Assembly: GCA_023630585.1 (NCBI GenBank)
Contig: CM042558.1
Coordinates: forward strand, 2,653,300-2,717,299
DNA length: 64,000 nucleotides
From: Cranoglanis bouderius
Lineage: Eukaryota > Chordata > Actinopteri > Siluriformes > Cranoglanididae
Reading direction: 5' to 3'
Made by a program: the position numbers and the translations under genes. Each line of letters opens with the position of its first letter. Positions within the stretch are counted from its first letter, which is position 1. This document shows, one piece after another, positions 24,701 to 38,500 of this stretch. The notes beneath the pieces were generated by a model. It did no database searches, had not been told where the DNA came from, and saw only the letters and a list, made by a program, of their open reading frames with translations.

Positions 24701-27700
24701 GTGTATTCACTTTTGTTGCCAGCGGTTTAGACATTAATGGCTGTGTGTTGAGTTATTTTGAGGGGACAGCAAATTTACACTGTTATACAAGCTGTGCACT
24801 CACTACTTTACATTGTAGCAAAGTGTGATTTCGTCAGTGTTGTCCCAATGAAAAGATATAATAAAATATTTACAAAAATGTGAGGGGTGTACTCACTTTT
24901 GTGAGATACTGTGTGTCTAGTGGCGAGAAAACGAGATACACTCATGTGTTATATCAATGACCATCCAACATGAGATCTGAATTGGTTTATAAGTTCCTCA
25001 CATGGGGCACCACTTTAGTCACCAGACCACTCGTGAAGCCTTCTGCTGAATATAATCAAAAGGTCTTTTGGGGCACTTGCTTCCTGTGAACCAGTGATTT
25101 AGATTTAGTGCATTACATGTTGGAATCTGCAGTGATATCACATCATGGTTTGCTTCACAATCACTGAAGACCAAAATGGACCCAGGGAAGTAAAATACAC
25201 ACAAAAAGGAAGGATACACATCCAGGTCATATTTCAGTATGTGACCTTGTTTGTGATTTTACTGTTTGGTAGTAGCAAAGAAGTATGCTCAAAACCTGAC
25301 CATTTTCAGACAAGAACTGAACATACAAATAAAACAAGTAAGTAACCCAAGAGTAAAAACTGTCAGAATCAAAGTGATTAGTATTATTAAATAAGTTAGC
25401 AAAAGTGAGACCTCTCTGGTTAGAAGAAAAAAAGCATGCTGGATTTATAGGGTTGTATCTAACTTTGAAGTACTTTAAGAGTTAAAGAACGTCCATGATC
25501 CTTTTTAGTCACCTTTAACAGGCAGGACATGCATTATTTATTGATTGACAAGCTTTTACCAGGATTTGCTACTTTTGGACCCTTCATCTGAGGCATAGCA
25601 GGGGTTGGTTCAAGGTCAAGTGGAGGACCTGCTGTCTGTGGTACATCTGTTTCTGGTACTACAGGTTTGGGATCTTTCGTTTGTGGAATCTCAGGAACTG
25701 GAGCAACAGGTTTGGGACCTTTGGTCTGAGGGAGCACTGGAAGCAGCACTGGAAGCAGCACTGGAGCTTTTGGATCTTTACCTTGTGGAACAGCTGGTTG
25801 TAAAGCAACTGGCTTTGGACCATTCCCCTGTGGATACACTGGTGCAGCAGGCTGTGGAACTTGAGCAAATGGCTTTGGACCATTCCCCTGTGGATACACT
25901 GGTGCAGCAGGCTGTGGAACTTGAGCAAATGGCTTTGGACCATTCCCCTGTGGATACACTGGTGCAACAGGCTGTTGATCTTGAGCAACTGGCTTTTGGG
26001 TTTTCTCTGGTTGAGCAAATGGAAGTAAAGCAGGAGCAACTGGTTTCTGAGGATTTCCTTGAGGAATTTCTGGAGCTGGCTGGACGTCTGGCTTTGGATC
26101 TTTACCCTGAGGAATGAGGGGTGCAAGCTCTGGGATCGGAGCTTGTCTTTGCGGGACATATTGTTCAGGTTTGGGTGCTTTATTCTGTAGAATCACTGGA
26201 GCTTGCTCTGGCACTATTGGCTTAGATGGGTAGCCTTGTGGAGCCACAGGAACCTGAGGTTTTGGGCCCTTCCAACTTGTTACAAGTAATGGCATTCCCT
26301 TTGTGGGTGGCAGTGCAGAAGGTACTCCTATGGTAGGCTCAGGGTCAGCTGACTGCACAACTCCTTTGGTGTACCCTGTTACTGATGGAAAACTTTGGGC
26401 TTCAGGGCTAAGGCTTTTCCCTTTCTCATTTCCATTTGTTACAGGGCCATAACCTAGAAGTCGAATAAATATTACCACAAACTGGTAAAAAAAAATATCA
26501 TGCTCCTTTGTACAGTTGTTCTCAAATTCAGTCATGGGGACCACTTCCCTAACTCATGGTGTTTTTGAATGTTGGAGTCTTATTGGTCAGAAGGCATTGA
26601 TTAATTCTCTATAACAGCAGCTCTGACAATAGTGCAGCTATAAATAAATAAATAGGGTGGTAACAGTAACTTTGATTCATCACACCTCCAACTGATTATT
26701 AATCCTTTACATGGTTTAGATCAAATGTGTTGGGAGTAGGGAACACTTTAAACTGTGCAGAGCTTGACTAAAGGACTAGATTTGAGAACCACTACCATGG
26801 AGAATACAAAAATTCATAATTAATTTTACAAAGCAAAACATACAATTAAAACATTAGCAAATCAACTGTATCCCGCTAACAATGTTGTGTCTGTTTAAAA
26901 AAAAATAAATAAAAAGACAAAACTCATGAAACAAATATATATATGAAACATATATTACCTGGTTTAACTTTTGGTACACCAGCAGGAACACCATAACCTG
27001 GGAACCACAAGATGAATGGATAAAATATATTGGAAATACTAAATATTAATAATTTGCAAATATTTATTTATCAAAAATCAGATGCAGTGTCCTGCAGTGG
27101 GATAATCAATACCCTTTTCAGGAGACCTGCATACTGCATCCCACCAGGGCTCTCCAAAATTATTGGCACCCTTCATATAACTACTATTGCATAAAATAAA
27201 CATTACAAATCTCCCACTCAAATAATAGGAGTATCTTCATTCTAACCAAAAAAATCATTGGAACTCCCTTTTTCTCTAAATAATCGTATTTTCTCTCAAA
27301 AATATACAGTATGTGCTATGAATATTGACACCTATAAGGAAAAATGCAAACAAATTCATTTTCATTTACTCTCAGTCCCTAAGAACTCTGTTGTTGCCCT
27401 TTACCATGTACTGTTTCCCTGGGGTATACATGTGAGGTTGCACACATGTAAAAGAAAACCCTTTCTCATCCATTACAATGGGAATAACCACAGAACTTTC
27501 AACAGATGTTTTTTTGACCTGCACAAATCAGGCAATGGACGTAATAAATACATACATTTTTGCTCAAAAAATACCATTAAACTCAATTAGGTCCATTAAA
27601 AAATTGGCCAATAATTTTGGAGTATATACTGTATACTATATACAGTATATCTATAAATGGTTACATCATGAAAATATTCTCTAAATGACTTCTGATTGAT

Positions 27701-30700
27701 TTACCATTGGGCTTGGCTCCTTGTCCATTACTTGCGCCTCCATTACCAACACCAACACCATACCCTATGCAGGAGATTACAGACAGATTTATTCTCATAT
27801 TTACTTCCTGGGTGTTTATTACGTTCATCGGTCTATACCAATACTGACCCTGACGAGAATCATCTCCAAAGACAGACAGTTTACCTGGTTTAGGTGCTTT
27901 AGCGCCCCCATTGGGATAACCTCCATATCCTGTGAGAAATGAGGAAATACCAAATCAGATCAGTCTGCCTTACTAATATCTAATATCATTTTCTGTAACT
28001 TAATATGATGTGTGAAAGGTCAATTTAGCATATTTACCATTGGGTCTCTGTCCGTAACCTGTGGGCAAACCACCGTAACCTAGCATAATGAACATCAAAG
28101 GAATAGAATATGAAAATTGGCCCCAAAACCATATTTTAAGCTTGAAATTATTTTCCAGGGATGCAGACTTTACCTGGTTTTGGTCCCTTAATTCCAACTC
28201 CATTGGGATATCCACCATATCCTGATAATACAAATATCCAATCAGTGATGACATGACATGACATGAAAAGTACATTTTGTTAGAGTTGTGAATTCTGGAA
28301 ATGTCTACTGTATTTCGCTATAATTTACCTGCTTTGGGTCCTTTGGTGCCTCCACCATATCCTGAGAATGATATGATGAGAGAGCAGTATGGGTGGATGT
28401 ATACACACAGTCCAATTTCACTTTTGATTAGATTAGACTATATCTAAATGGCATTGTAATTAAAAGTACAAGTGCCAACTCTGTGCGTTGGAGCAGCACC
28501 AATTTTTACTATTAAGATGATTATTAGTCATATATGCACTAACTCCACTCCTCATCCTTATTTTAAACATAGAAACCTTTGTGATATTTAATATAAAGTA
28601 ATGTAAAAGCTGTTCTACCAGCTTTACCTGCAGGTTTTGCTCCCTGTGCATTCGGACCACCAGCGCCTGGACCATAGCCTTTAAAAGAAAAGTCCAAATC
28701 CATATTCTGTATTTCTGCAGTTCAAAAAGAACTCTCTTGCTCCTCTCTATGAGAAGTCAATTCTATGTACAGGTTTCCGGATTACATAGTACATAGAAAG
28801 TCATCTGTACAAAGTAAGTACATAGAAAGTCATCTGTTGAATTGTGGATTCTGATGGATGGATAAAAAGTACCAGGAAAAGAAGTACAGTTTAGAGAATT
28901 AAATTCGAGTGTCCGTCATATTAAAAATCTGTTACTCGGTACTGTAGCGCCCTCTACTGATCTGAACAAAACACTGAATTTGCTCATTTTTGTTGTGTTT
29001 CTTAAACATAACAATCAGCATGAGGACTTCATTGATAACAGCACACAACAGCAACCAACAAACATAGCTGAATAAAATCTTCTGTGACTTCTAATTGTCT
29101 TCTAGTTACTAAGTAATTGTCTAAACTTTATATACTACTAAAAAAAACTTTTGTACCATTGGGCTTGGCTGCTCCTCCACTCTGCGCCAAAGGTCCACCA
29201 CCATAACCTGGAAAATATCATTTATCATGTGCTGGAACTGGCACGCTGTTTATTATACATTTTAGATATTAGATTACAAGTGAAAGTCATTACCAGGTTT
29301 GGCGGCTTTTGCTCCATTCGGGTATCCTCCACCTATAAGAGAAAATAATTATAATAAGTTTCAGGACATTCTACAGCATGTATTTATATTTCAGAAAGGT
29401 AAAATTATGAATACCGAGGCTGGCTCCAGTTTGGGGATAAGCAGCCGGTCCATTTCTATAGCCTGGACACACAATTATTAAAATAAACATTTATATCTAT
29501 ATAAATATAAGTTGGCACAGGGAAAACGTGATAGCTCATAAATCTATACCATGATTTAGCATTACACTCCATATATTTTTTTAATACACACAGGAATTAA
29601 GCTGACCTGCGAATGAAGAATCTGCCTGGCCAAATCCATTGCCTTTCCCATAGCCTGCTAAAAAAATCTGTATTTAATTAACGCCAATTAATCAGTTTTT
29701 GTCAAAGGTATAAATGAGCTAATTTGCTCACCTCCTCTTCCTTTGTAGGCCATTTGTGGTGCCATTCTCAATCCTGCTCCAAATCCACCTAAAAAAAAAA
29801 AGATATAAAAATAGTCATCCAAGGAAATGCTTATAATAACTATATATTTAATCTAATAAAAACATATAAAAAATACCCATCATACCATACAAAGGTTGTG
29901 CTCCATATCCAGGTTTATTTGGCTTGGACCCATAACCTCCTGTTGTATAAAGTATAAAGATGAAAAAATTCAAACATAAACTTCTTCAAGATATGGCATA
30001 TGGCAGTAGTAACTCATCAAGGTTCTGAAATGTGAGTTGAAAGCTTCAGGACTTTAAATGGGCTCAGTGTTAAATGTAATGAATTGTAATATAATGTAAT
30101 TTTTATAATTGTAATACACCGATCAGCCATAACATTAAAACCACCTTACTAATATTGTGTAAGTCCCCATTGTACTGCCAAAACAGCTCTGACCCGATGA
30201 GACATGGACTCCACAAGACCTCTGAACCTGTGCTGTGGTATCTGGCACCAAGACGTTAGCAGCAGATCCATTAAGTCCTGTAAGTTGCGAGGTGGGGCCT
30301 CCATGGATCGGATTTGTTTGTCCAGCACAACCCACAGATGCTCGATCGGATTGAGATCTGGGGAATTTGGAGGCCAGGTCAACACCTTGAACTCTTTGTC
30401 ATGTTCCTCAAACCATTCCTGAACAATTTTTGCAGTGTGGCAGGGCGCATTATCCTGCTGAAAGAGGCCACTGCCATTGGGGAATACTGTTGCCATGAAG
30501 GGGTGTACTTGGTCTGCAACAATGTTTGGGTAGGTGGTACATGTCAAAGTAACATCCACATGACTGCCAGGACCCAAGGTTTCCCAGCAGAACATTGCCC
30601 AGAGCATCACACTGCCTTCGCCGGCTTGCCTTCTTCCCATAGTGCATCCTGGTGCCATCTCTTCCCCAGGTAAGCGACGTGCACGCGCTGTCCACATGAT

Positions 30701-33456
30701 GTAAAAGAAAACATGATTCATCGGACCAGGCCACCTTCTTCCACTGCTCCATGGTCCAGTTCTGATGGTCATGTGCCCATTGTAGGCGCTTTGATTGGTG
30801 GACAGGGGTCAGCATGAGCACTCTGACCGGTCTGTGGCTACGCAGCCCCATACGCAGCAAGCTGTGATACACTGTGTGTTCTGACTCCTTTCTATTATAG
30901 CCAGCACAAACTTTTTCAGCAATTTGTGCTACAGTAGCTCTTCTGTGGGATCGGACCAGACGGGCTAGCCTTCACTCCCCATGTGCATTAGTGTCCTTCC
31001 TTGGACCACTTTTGGTAGGTACTAACCACTGCATACCAGGAACACCCCACAAGACCTGCCGTTTTGGAGATGCTCTGACCCAGTTGTCTAGCCATCACAA
31101 TTTGGCACTTGTCAAAGTCGCTCAGATCCACTTGCTGCCTAATATATCCCACCCCTTGACAGGTGCGCATTGTAACGAGATAATCAATGTTATTCATTTC
31201 ACCTGTCAGTGGTTTAATGTTATGGCTGATCTGTGTATATTGTAATTTAATTTAATGTAATATAATCTAATATGAGGTAATGTAATATAATGTAAATGGG
31301 ACGGTGGTACCAATTGGGTTTGGCTTGGCTTGCTGGCCATTGGATGTAAAAGGTGAAGCTCCATAGCCTGGTGGGAATAAACAAAATAAAATGTATGAGT
31401 ATCACATATATAAGAACTACATATTTCATTACGTTTTTTAAAATTGTGTTTTATTTTTTGAATTTTGAATGTGTTTTGAATATACAGTGGTGCTTGAAGG
31501 TTGGTGAACCCTTTAAAATTTTCCATATATCTGCATATGACCTAAAACATCATCAGATTTTCACAAAAGTAGATAAAGAGAACCCAATTAAACAAATGTG
31601 ACAAAAATATTATACTTGGTCATTTATTTATTGAGGAAAATGATCCAATATTACATATCTGTGAGTGGCAAAAGTATGTGAACCTTTGCTTTCAGTATCT
31701 GGTGTGACCCCCTTGTGCAGCAATAACTGCAACCAAACGTTTCCGGTAACTGTCGATCAGTCCTGCACATCGGCTTGGAGGGATTTTAGCCCGTTCCTCA
31801 GTACAGAACAGCTTCAACTCTGGGATGTTGGTGGGTTTCCTCACATGAACTGCTTGCTTCAGGTCCTTCCACAAGATTTCTATTGGATTAAAGTCAGGAC
31901 TTTGACTTGGCCATTCCAAATCATTAACTCTATTCTTCTTTAACCATTTTTTGGTAGAAGGACTTGTGTGCTTAGGGTCGTTGTCTCGCTGCATGACCCA
32001 CTTTCTCTTGAGATTCAGTTCACGGATAGATGTCCTGACATTTTCCTTTAGAATTTGCTGGTATACTTCAGAATTCATTTTCGATCAATGATTAAACCGT
32101 CCAGGTCCACATGCAGCAAACGCAGGCCCAAACCATGTATTACCACCACCATGTTTCACAGATTTTTCCAATAGCCTTCTGGCTTGTCCACGTGATCTTT
32201 AGCAAACTGCAGAAGGGGAACAATGTTCTTTTTGGAGAGCAGTGGCTTTCTCCTTGCAACCCTGCCATGCACACCATTGTTGTACAGTGTTCTCCTGATG
32301 GTGGACTCAGGAACATTACCATTAGACAATGTGAGAGAGGCCTTTAGTTGCTTAGAAGCTACCCTGGGTTCCTTTGTGACCTCGTGGACTATTACGTCCA
32401 TGTCTTGCTCTTGGTCATGTCTTGATCTTTGTTGGTCTCCACTCCTGGGGAGGGTAACAATGGTCTTGAATTTCCTCCATTTGTACACAGTCTGTCTGAT
32501 TGTGGATTGGTGGAGTCCAAACTCTTTAGAGATGGTTTTGTAACCTTTTCCATGCTGATGAGCAACAACAACTTTTTTTCTGAGGTCCTCAGAAATATCC
32601 TTTGTTCATGCCATGATACACTTCCACAAACGTGTGTTGTGAAGCTCAGACTTTGATAGATCCCTGTTTTTTTTAAATAAAACAGGGCGCTCACTCGCAC
32701 CTGATTGTCATCCCATTGATTGAAAACACCTGACTCTAATTTCACCTTCAAATGAACTGCTAATCTTAGAGGTTCATATACTTTGGCCACTCACAGATGT
32801 AATATTGGATCATTTTCCTCAGTAAATAAATGACCAAGTATAAGATTTTTGTCTTATTTGTTTCATTGGGTTCTCTTTGTCTACTTTTAGGACTTGTGTG
32901 AAAATCTGATGATGTTTTAGGTCATACTTATGCAGATATATAGAAAATTCTATATTTTTGAAGCACCACTGTAAATATGAAAATTGAACATATGTTGAAT
33001 AAATACAATTGTAATTTACCATTGGGTTTGGGTCCCCGTCCTTTAGAAGCTACAGGTGCAGGTCCGTAACCTGTACAATAAATTACAAACAAAAAATAAA
33101 GAAATAAAAAGATGAACTAAATTTAGTTAGCTAAAATAAATTTTAGATTTTATTCAATCTCCGTAGACATTTCATATAGATATATATTTATATATAGTTT
33201 ACCTCCATTTCCTTTAGCTGCAGCTGGAAATGCACCAAAACCTGAAAATAGAAATTCAGTTTCCTTACATATAATTCCTTAATAATGTGTTAATGAAGCC
33301 ACTTTCCAACTGGCATTTTTTAACTCTTGAGGGTCAGCCAATTTTAAAAGCATTTTAAAGGTCATATCATTATATTTGCACTGTATTAATTTGATTTTTA
33401 ATGCATAATGGATGTTTAACGCTTTTGTTCTGGATGTACTGCTTTTGAAGATATTT

Positions 33457-33502
<46 letters not shown>

Positions 33503-33885
33503 GTCAATAAATGTATCCTGATCTTAATCTCTTTGCCAGGAGTGGAAAATTCTAAAGCATATTTAGCAATGTCTAACAATAAACTATTAAAGTGCAAATA
33601 TCATAACCTCCTTATTTGCCTAATTATGAGCTTCTATTTGTTCACTATAACTGGAACATGGCTACCGTAAATACTGTACACTAACAATAGTGCATTTTAT
33701 AATACGCTGAATATGAAACTATGACTTTACACTACAGAATATATCTCAGTACAACAAAACACACAAGATATGCAAAATGTTACATTTCTGACAAAAGTGT
33801 ATAAAATATTGTATAATTATGAATCTAATGTACAAAATTTACCAATGGGTTTGCCTTTATTTCCATAGCCTGTAAATTATGAAAA

Positions 33886-33926
<41 letters not shown>

Positions 33927-35512
33927 TTACATTTCCATACATGTAACTACCTGACATGTAAGCTATACTAAAATGTAACAGCCATGTAGCATCGTGTTCA
34001 CTTTATGTAGAAATTGTTACTGAAATTACATCTTTATTCCAGGCAGTTTTAAATTCCAACATCAAAAAAATCTAATAATTCACCATTAGTTTTGGCTCCG
34101 TGTCCATTTCCGAGAGAAACAGGTATAGCACCGTACCCTTTATAAGGACCTAAGAAACAACATTATTTCGTTATTTAGTAGCTCAGACGCACAAACTGTA
34201 TATTGTACATTAACAAAAAGCTAGTCGATTACTTCTCATAAAGTTAAGCAAAGTCCAACTATTCACATTAACATCCAACTTAACATCCAATCACATCAAG
34301 CATTATATATTAGAAAATTATACTTTTGTTCTTGACTCTATTAGTTTGTTTCACCTAACAAACCATTTTAAGACCCTATTAACAAAAGCAGTATAAAAAG
34401 AACAAGTATAATCTTATGTATCTTGGTATATCAAATGTTTTATGAATTATAATGGGAATTTTGGCTACATTTCATACTACATAGGTTCTTACAAAACATT
34501 CTCCTACTACACTTGTTAATAAAATATTCACGAGGAAGGATTTTGTACAAAGCCAGTAAATTTAGCATAAACTCTAAAAGTCCAATTCTAATATCAAACC
34601 CATTATCTAATTGCATAAATTTACCTTTTTTTCCCCTATAGCTGATTCACACAATACCTTTTATTTCATAATTGCCCAATCTAACTTCTAACTAAGTATA
34701 ACTTAATAGTGTCTAAAATTAATAGCTAATATGTTATAAAGTACTCATTTTACTCATGTTCATAAAGCATACATATCACATAGATCTACAGACACTACAT
34801 AACTATAGAAACTTTTATAATAAATTATCTCTAAATTCCTCTAAATCTATTTTAAAATTAATTTCTCTGTTGAAAATAAAATAAAAATAAAATAATTAGT
34901 GCTGTATTGTGTATTCTGACATGTTTATATTCACCATTGGGTTTGGCTCCATTTCCATTTCCGAAAGTAGCAGGTAGAGCACCGTACCCTTTATATGGAC
35001 CTGTTACATACAATTATTTCATTATTTAAAACCTCCTTGACACAAACTCACAAAAGCCATACACTTTCAGAAAGTTTATCTATCTTCAATCAAATTAATT
35101 GAAAACATTTTTTATAAATCATATCTTATAGCATATATTATTATTACAGTTTACTCTAAAACTGCTTTCTGACAATGCATATTGTTGAAATTGCTATACA
35201 AATAAAAGTGAACTGAAACTGAATTGAATTAATCAAGATAAATACAATTTTATTAAAAAAAATTACCACTGGGTTTTCCGGCAGCCTGTGCAGCATTATA
35301 ACCTTTAAAAAACATTTTAAGAGAACTTTAAGGAACTTCTATATACATTGCACAAACTCATCAGTATTAACTTAAATATACCTTTGGCTCCATTTCCATT
35401 GGGCTGAGGAGCTGCAGGTCCATAACCTGATGAAGAGAAAAACAAACATGCTTATTATATTTTACATATATTTTTCTGTTATTAAATCTATTTTTATTTT
35501 ATTAATTAAATT

Positions 35513-35559
<47 letters not shown>

Positions 35560-38500
35560 TTACATTTTAATATTAATTATTGTTTAAGAACTATACCTAG
35601 AATGAACTTATAAATTATTTAAGTATTTCAAAAAGCTTTTTCCTAAACATTTACATATATTTCACTGGTTCATGTAGGTTACATATCCAAACAAAAATGA
35701 ACATAATTAAATAAATATTGAACATCAGAAATTCCATAAACTAAAGTGAAATATATAAATAAATAAATCACTTGCCAAAAATAAGAAATTTTAATAATAG
35801 AGTTTAATAAAAAAAAATTGGTTTAACACCAATAAGAGCAATAATGATATACAAGTTATATGAGCTCAAATGAATAAATATTTGCCTTTTTATAAAAGCA
35901 AATTCTGTTTAGAATATTTTTCTGACACCACAGCAATATCTCACTCGAGTGAACAGAACAGCTATAAGGAGTAAGAAATACATTTACAATTGTAAGCTAA
36001 AACTTTTTTTTCTTTACTGTTTTGATTAACAGTCATAGTTTTATTTGAAGCTGTTGCCATGGTTAGATTTAGCTAGCTAATTTAACCCAACCTGATATGC
36101 AGCATGTAGAACTTTCTAGCTAGCAATATTTTCACTTAATCTTAAAATGTAATAAAAGCTGGAGGAAATAGTGTGATAAGAGGAGAAGATTAGATGATGC
36201 CTATTCATGAAATGAAAATGGGTGTGTTTTATTTCTCACCTTGTGCTTTAGTGTTGGGTTGGTAAGCGTTGGCATTCTGTGGACCGGGACCATATCCTAA
36301 AACAAGAAACGATTTTAAAATAAATGTTCATTATAAAATTTTATTCATGTTTTACATCGTTTTGATTTTAAACTTTGATGTTACCTTTGGATGGCTTTAA
36401 CATTTGGCCCAAACCACCATTTTGAGGTTTGTACCCTGAAATAAAACAGATATTTATCAGTACTGTGATAAAACATCGGACTGTGAATAAGTGTAAATAG
36501 GAAATAGAGCATCCCAGGAACCTGAAGGAAATAACTGAACAATACACAGAATTCCATGTCAAAGCAAAAACTAAAATAGACTTCTCGTAATGGAATTACT
36601 GCTACAACAGCAGACCATTAAAAAAACAGGCCTGTGTTTATTCCACTGCTGTCGAGGACACTATATGCAATCACAGTTTAATTGCTGTCAGTAAAAAAAA
36701 TAATAAAAAAAGATATAACAAGAGGCACATGGAGCCGCCTTTCCGTCCAGTCCTGGACTTTCACTACCACAAAGGCAGTGACAGATTTGAGTGAGACAGC
36801 GGAGGAAAGCTGCATCAATGGAGGGACTGTGTACAAGCAATAAAACCTCATTCTCACAGCTGGATGTCAAATTTGGACCGGCACTGGGAAGCCTTCAGTA
36901 AAGAAAGACATGGAAGAAGGGCTTGTTTCACAAACCGCCATTAAATTTTAGAAGTATAAGCAAAGTCCTGAGATGCAGACGGGGGAAAATGTCTAATCCA
37001 GAATAATCTGGTATTTAAATTATTGCAACCAAGTGTGTTTCTAAAATGGATTAATTTACCTTGAAGAACTTTAAAATGACAGATTCAAAGGCAAAATGTA
37101 GAAATCCTGAAACATAACTAGTATTTCAATCTAATCTAAATGTAATCTAGCATATTTCTCTAGATCTTAAAGTTGTTTTAGTAAAGCCCTGAGGCATAAA
37201 CATTAGACTGACTTTAACTTGAGTAAATCTTTATCACTGATTCGGTCTATAAAAATTTCAATGTTCAGTGTTGGCTTAAAACAATAAGCTGACATTTCTG
37301 GATGCAAAGCCCTGAGATATAAGCAGTATTATAAGGGAAATGAATTCGGGCCTATTCTGAATGATATTTGAATTATTAGGCCCTAACAGTTGTTTCTGAG
37401 ACAAAGTAAGCCTAAAAATAATGGACTTTAAATTAGAAATTCAAATGCAAAATTTTAAAATCCTGGGTAAACATCAGGCAATGGTTCGTCTGTCTAAATT
37501 TCCATCGAATCTAAATATAATCAAATGTATTTTATTAGATCAAGACATTAATTTCAAGACAAATGAAATTAACATTGAAAGACAAAAAGAAAAAGAAAAA
37601 CAGGGCTACTGGAAAGAGAAGTCATTTCCATTCTCAAATTTAAACAAATAGGAATTTACAGAATGTAGCTTTATTAAACTCCAGAAATGCGTGTGCACCA
37701 CTGTTAACTTGTTTCCCATGCAAATACTGAGAAAGAAATGCAGTAAAATACATCTCCCTTATCCGAAGCCTGAAGTCTTTTTGTAGGGTTTTATATATTT
37801 TTTTAAAAAATTTGTAGCATTGTAGGGTGGGAATGTTGCTGTAATCTGGAAATCCTACCTGCCAGCTTCATAATCAAGCCTTTCAAGCTCCTTATGAACA
37901 TAAAAACCTCAATTGCGTGGCTTTTTTGTGCAGCCCCCTGCAGGATCTCAAGCGGTGGTCACCTGAGTGGCGCAACTGAAAAAGGTTGACGCTGTCATTG
38001 CGAGATCGCTAGTTTGAATCCCAATGATGCCACAGCCATCCATGGCCAGGAGTCAAGAGAGCAAAACTGGCTGTACGGTACTCTGTCTTTGTGTTTGTGT
38101 GCTCATGTATGCAGAGGAGGGTGGATATGATTTACTCCGAGTGAGTTACATAGTTCAATAACATGTGGAGGTTGTCTCGGAGGTAGTCTTGTCCCAACAA
38201 GGTTGGTAGTTGTCCTGTGACATGGACCAATTTGTTGGGAAAATCCAAAAAAATCTGTTCAATCCAAATAATGTATATCACGTAATGTATATTTAGTTAC
38301 ATCCCTAATATAAAATCTGGAATTTTGCTTATTGTTTTCTAAAATAAACAAACTCTTTACATAAAGTTAAAGTCAAATTCCTTCCGTCGATTCTGATCTG
38401 ACACGATAACTTGATCATTGGACCAAAGAGAAAAGTAGTTTCTGAGACATAAAGAGATAAAGATCAGCATTGAAGCTAAGACTTCAATAGGAAGTTTTAT

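Noticed and set aside
25605..26117. 170-aa plus-strand open frame
   Set aside because: Shadow of the Pro-rich exon on the other strand, and the minus frame has matching splice sites and phase.
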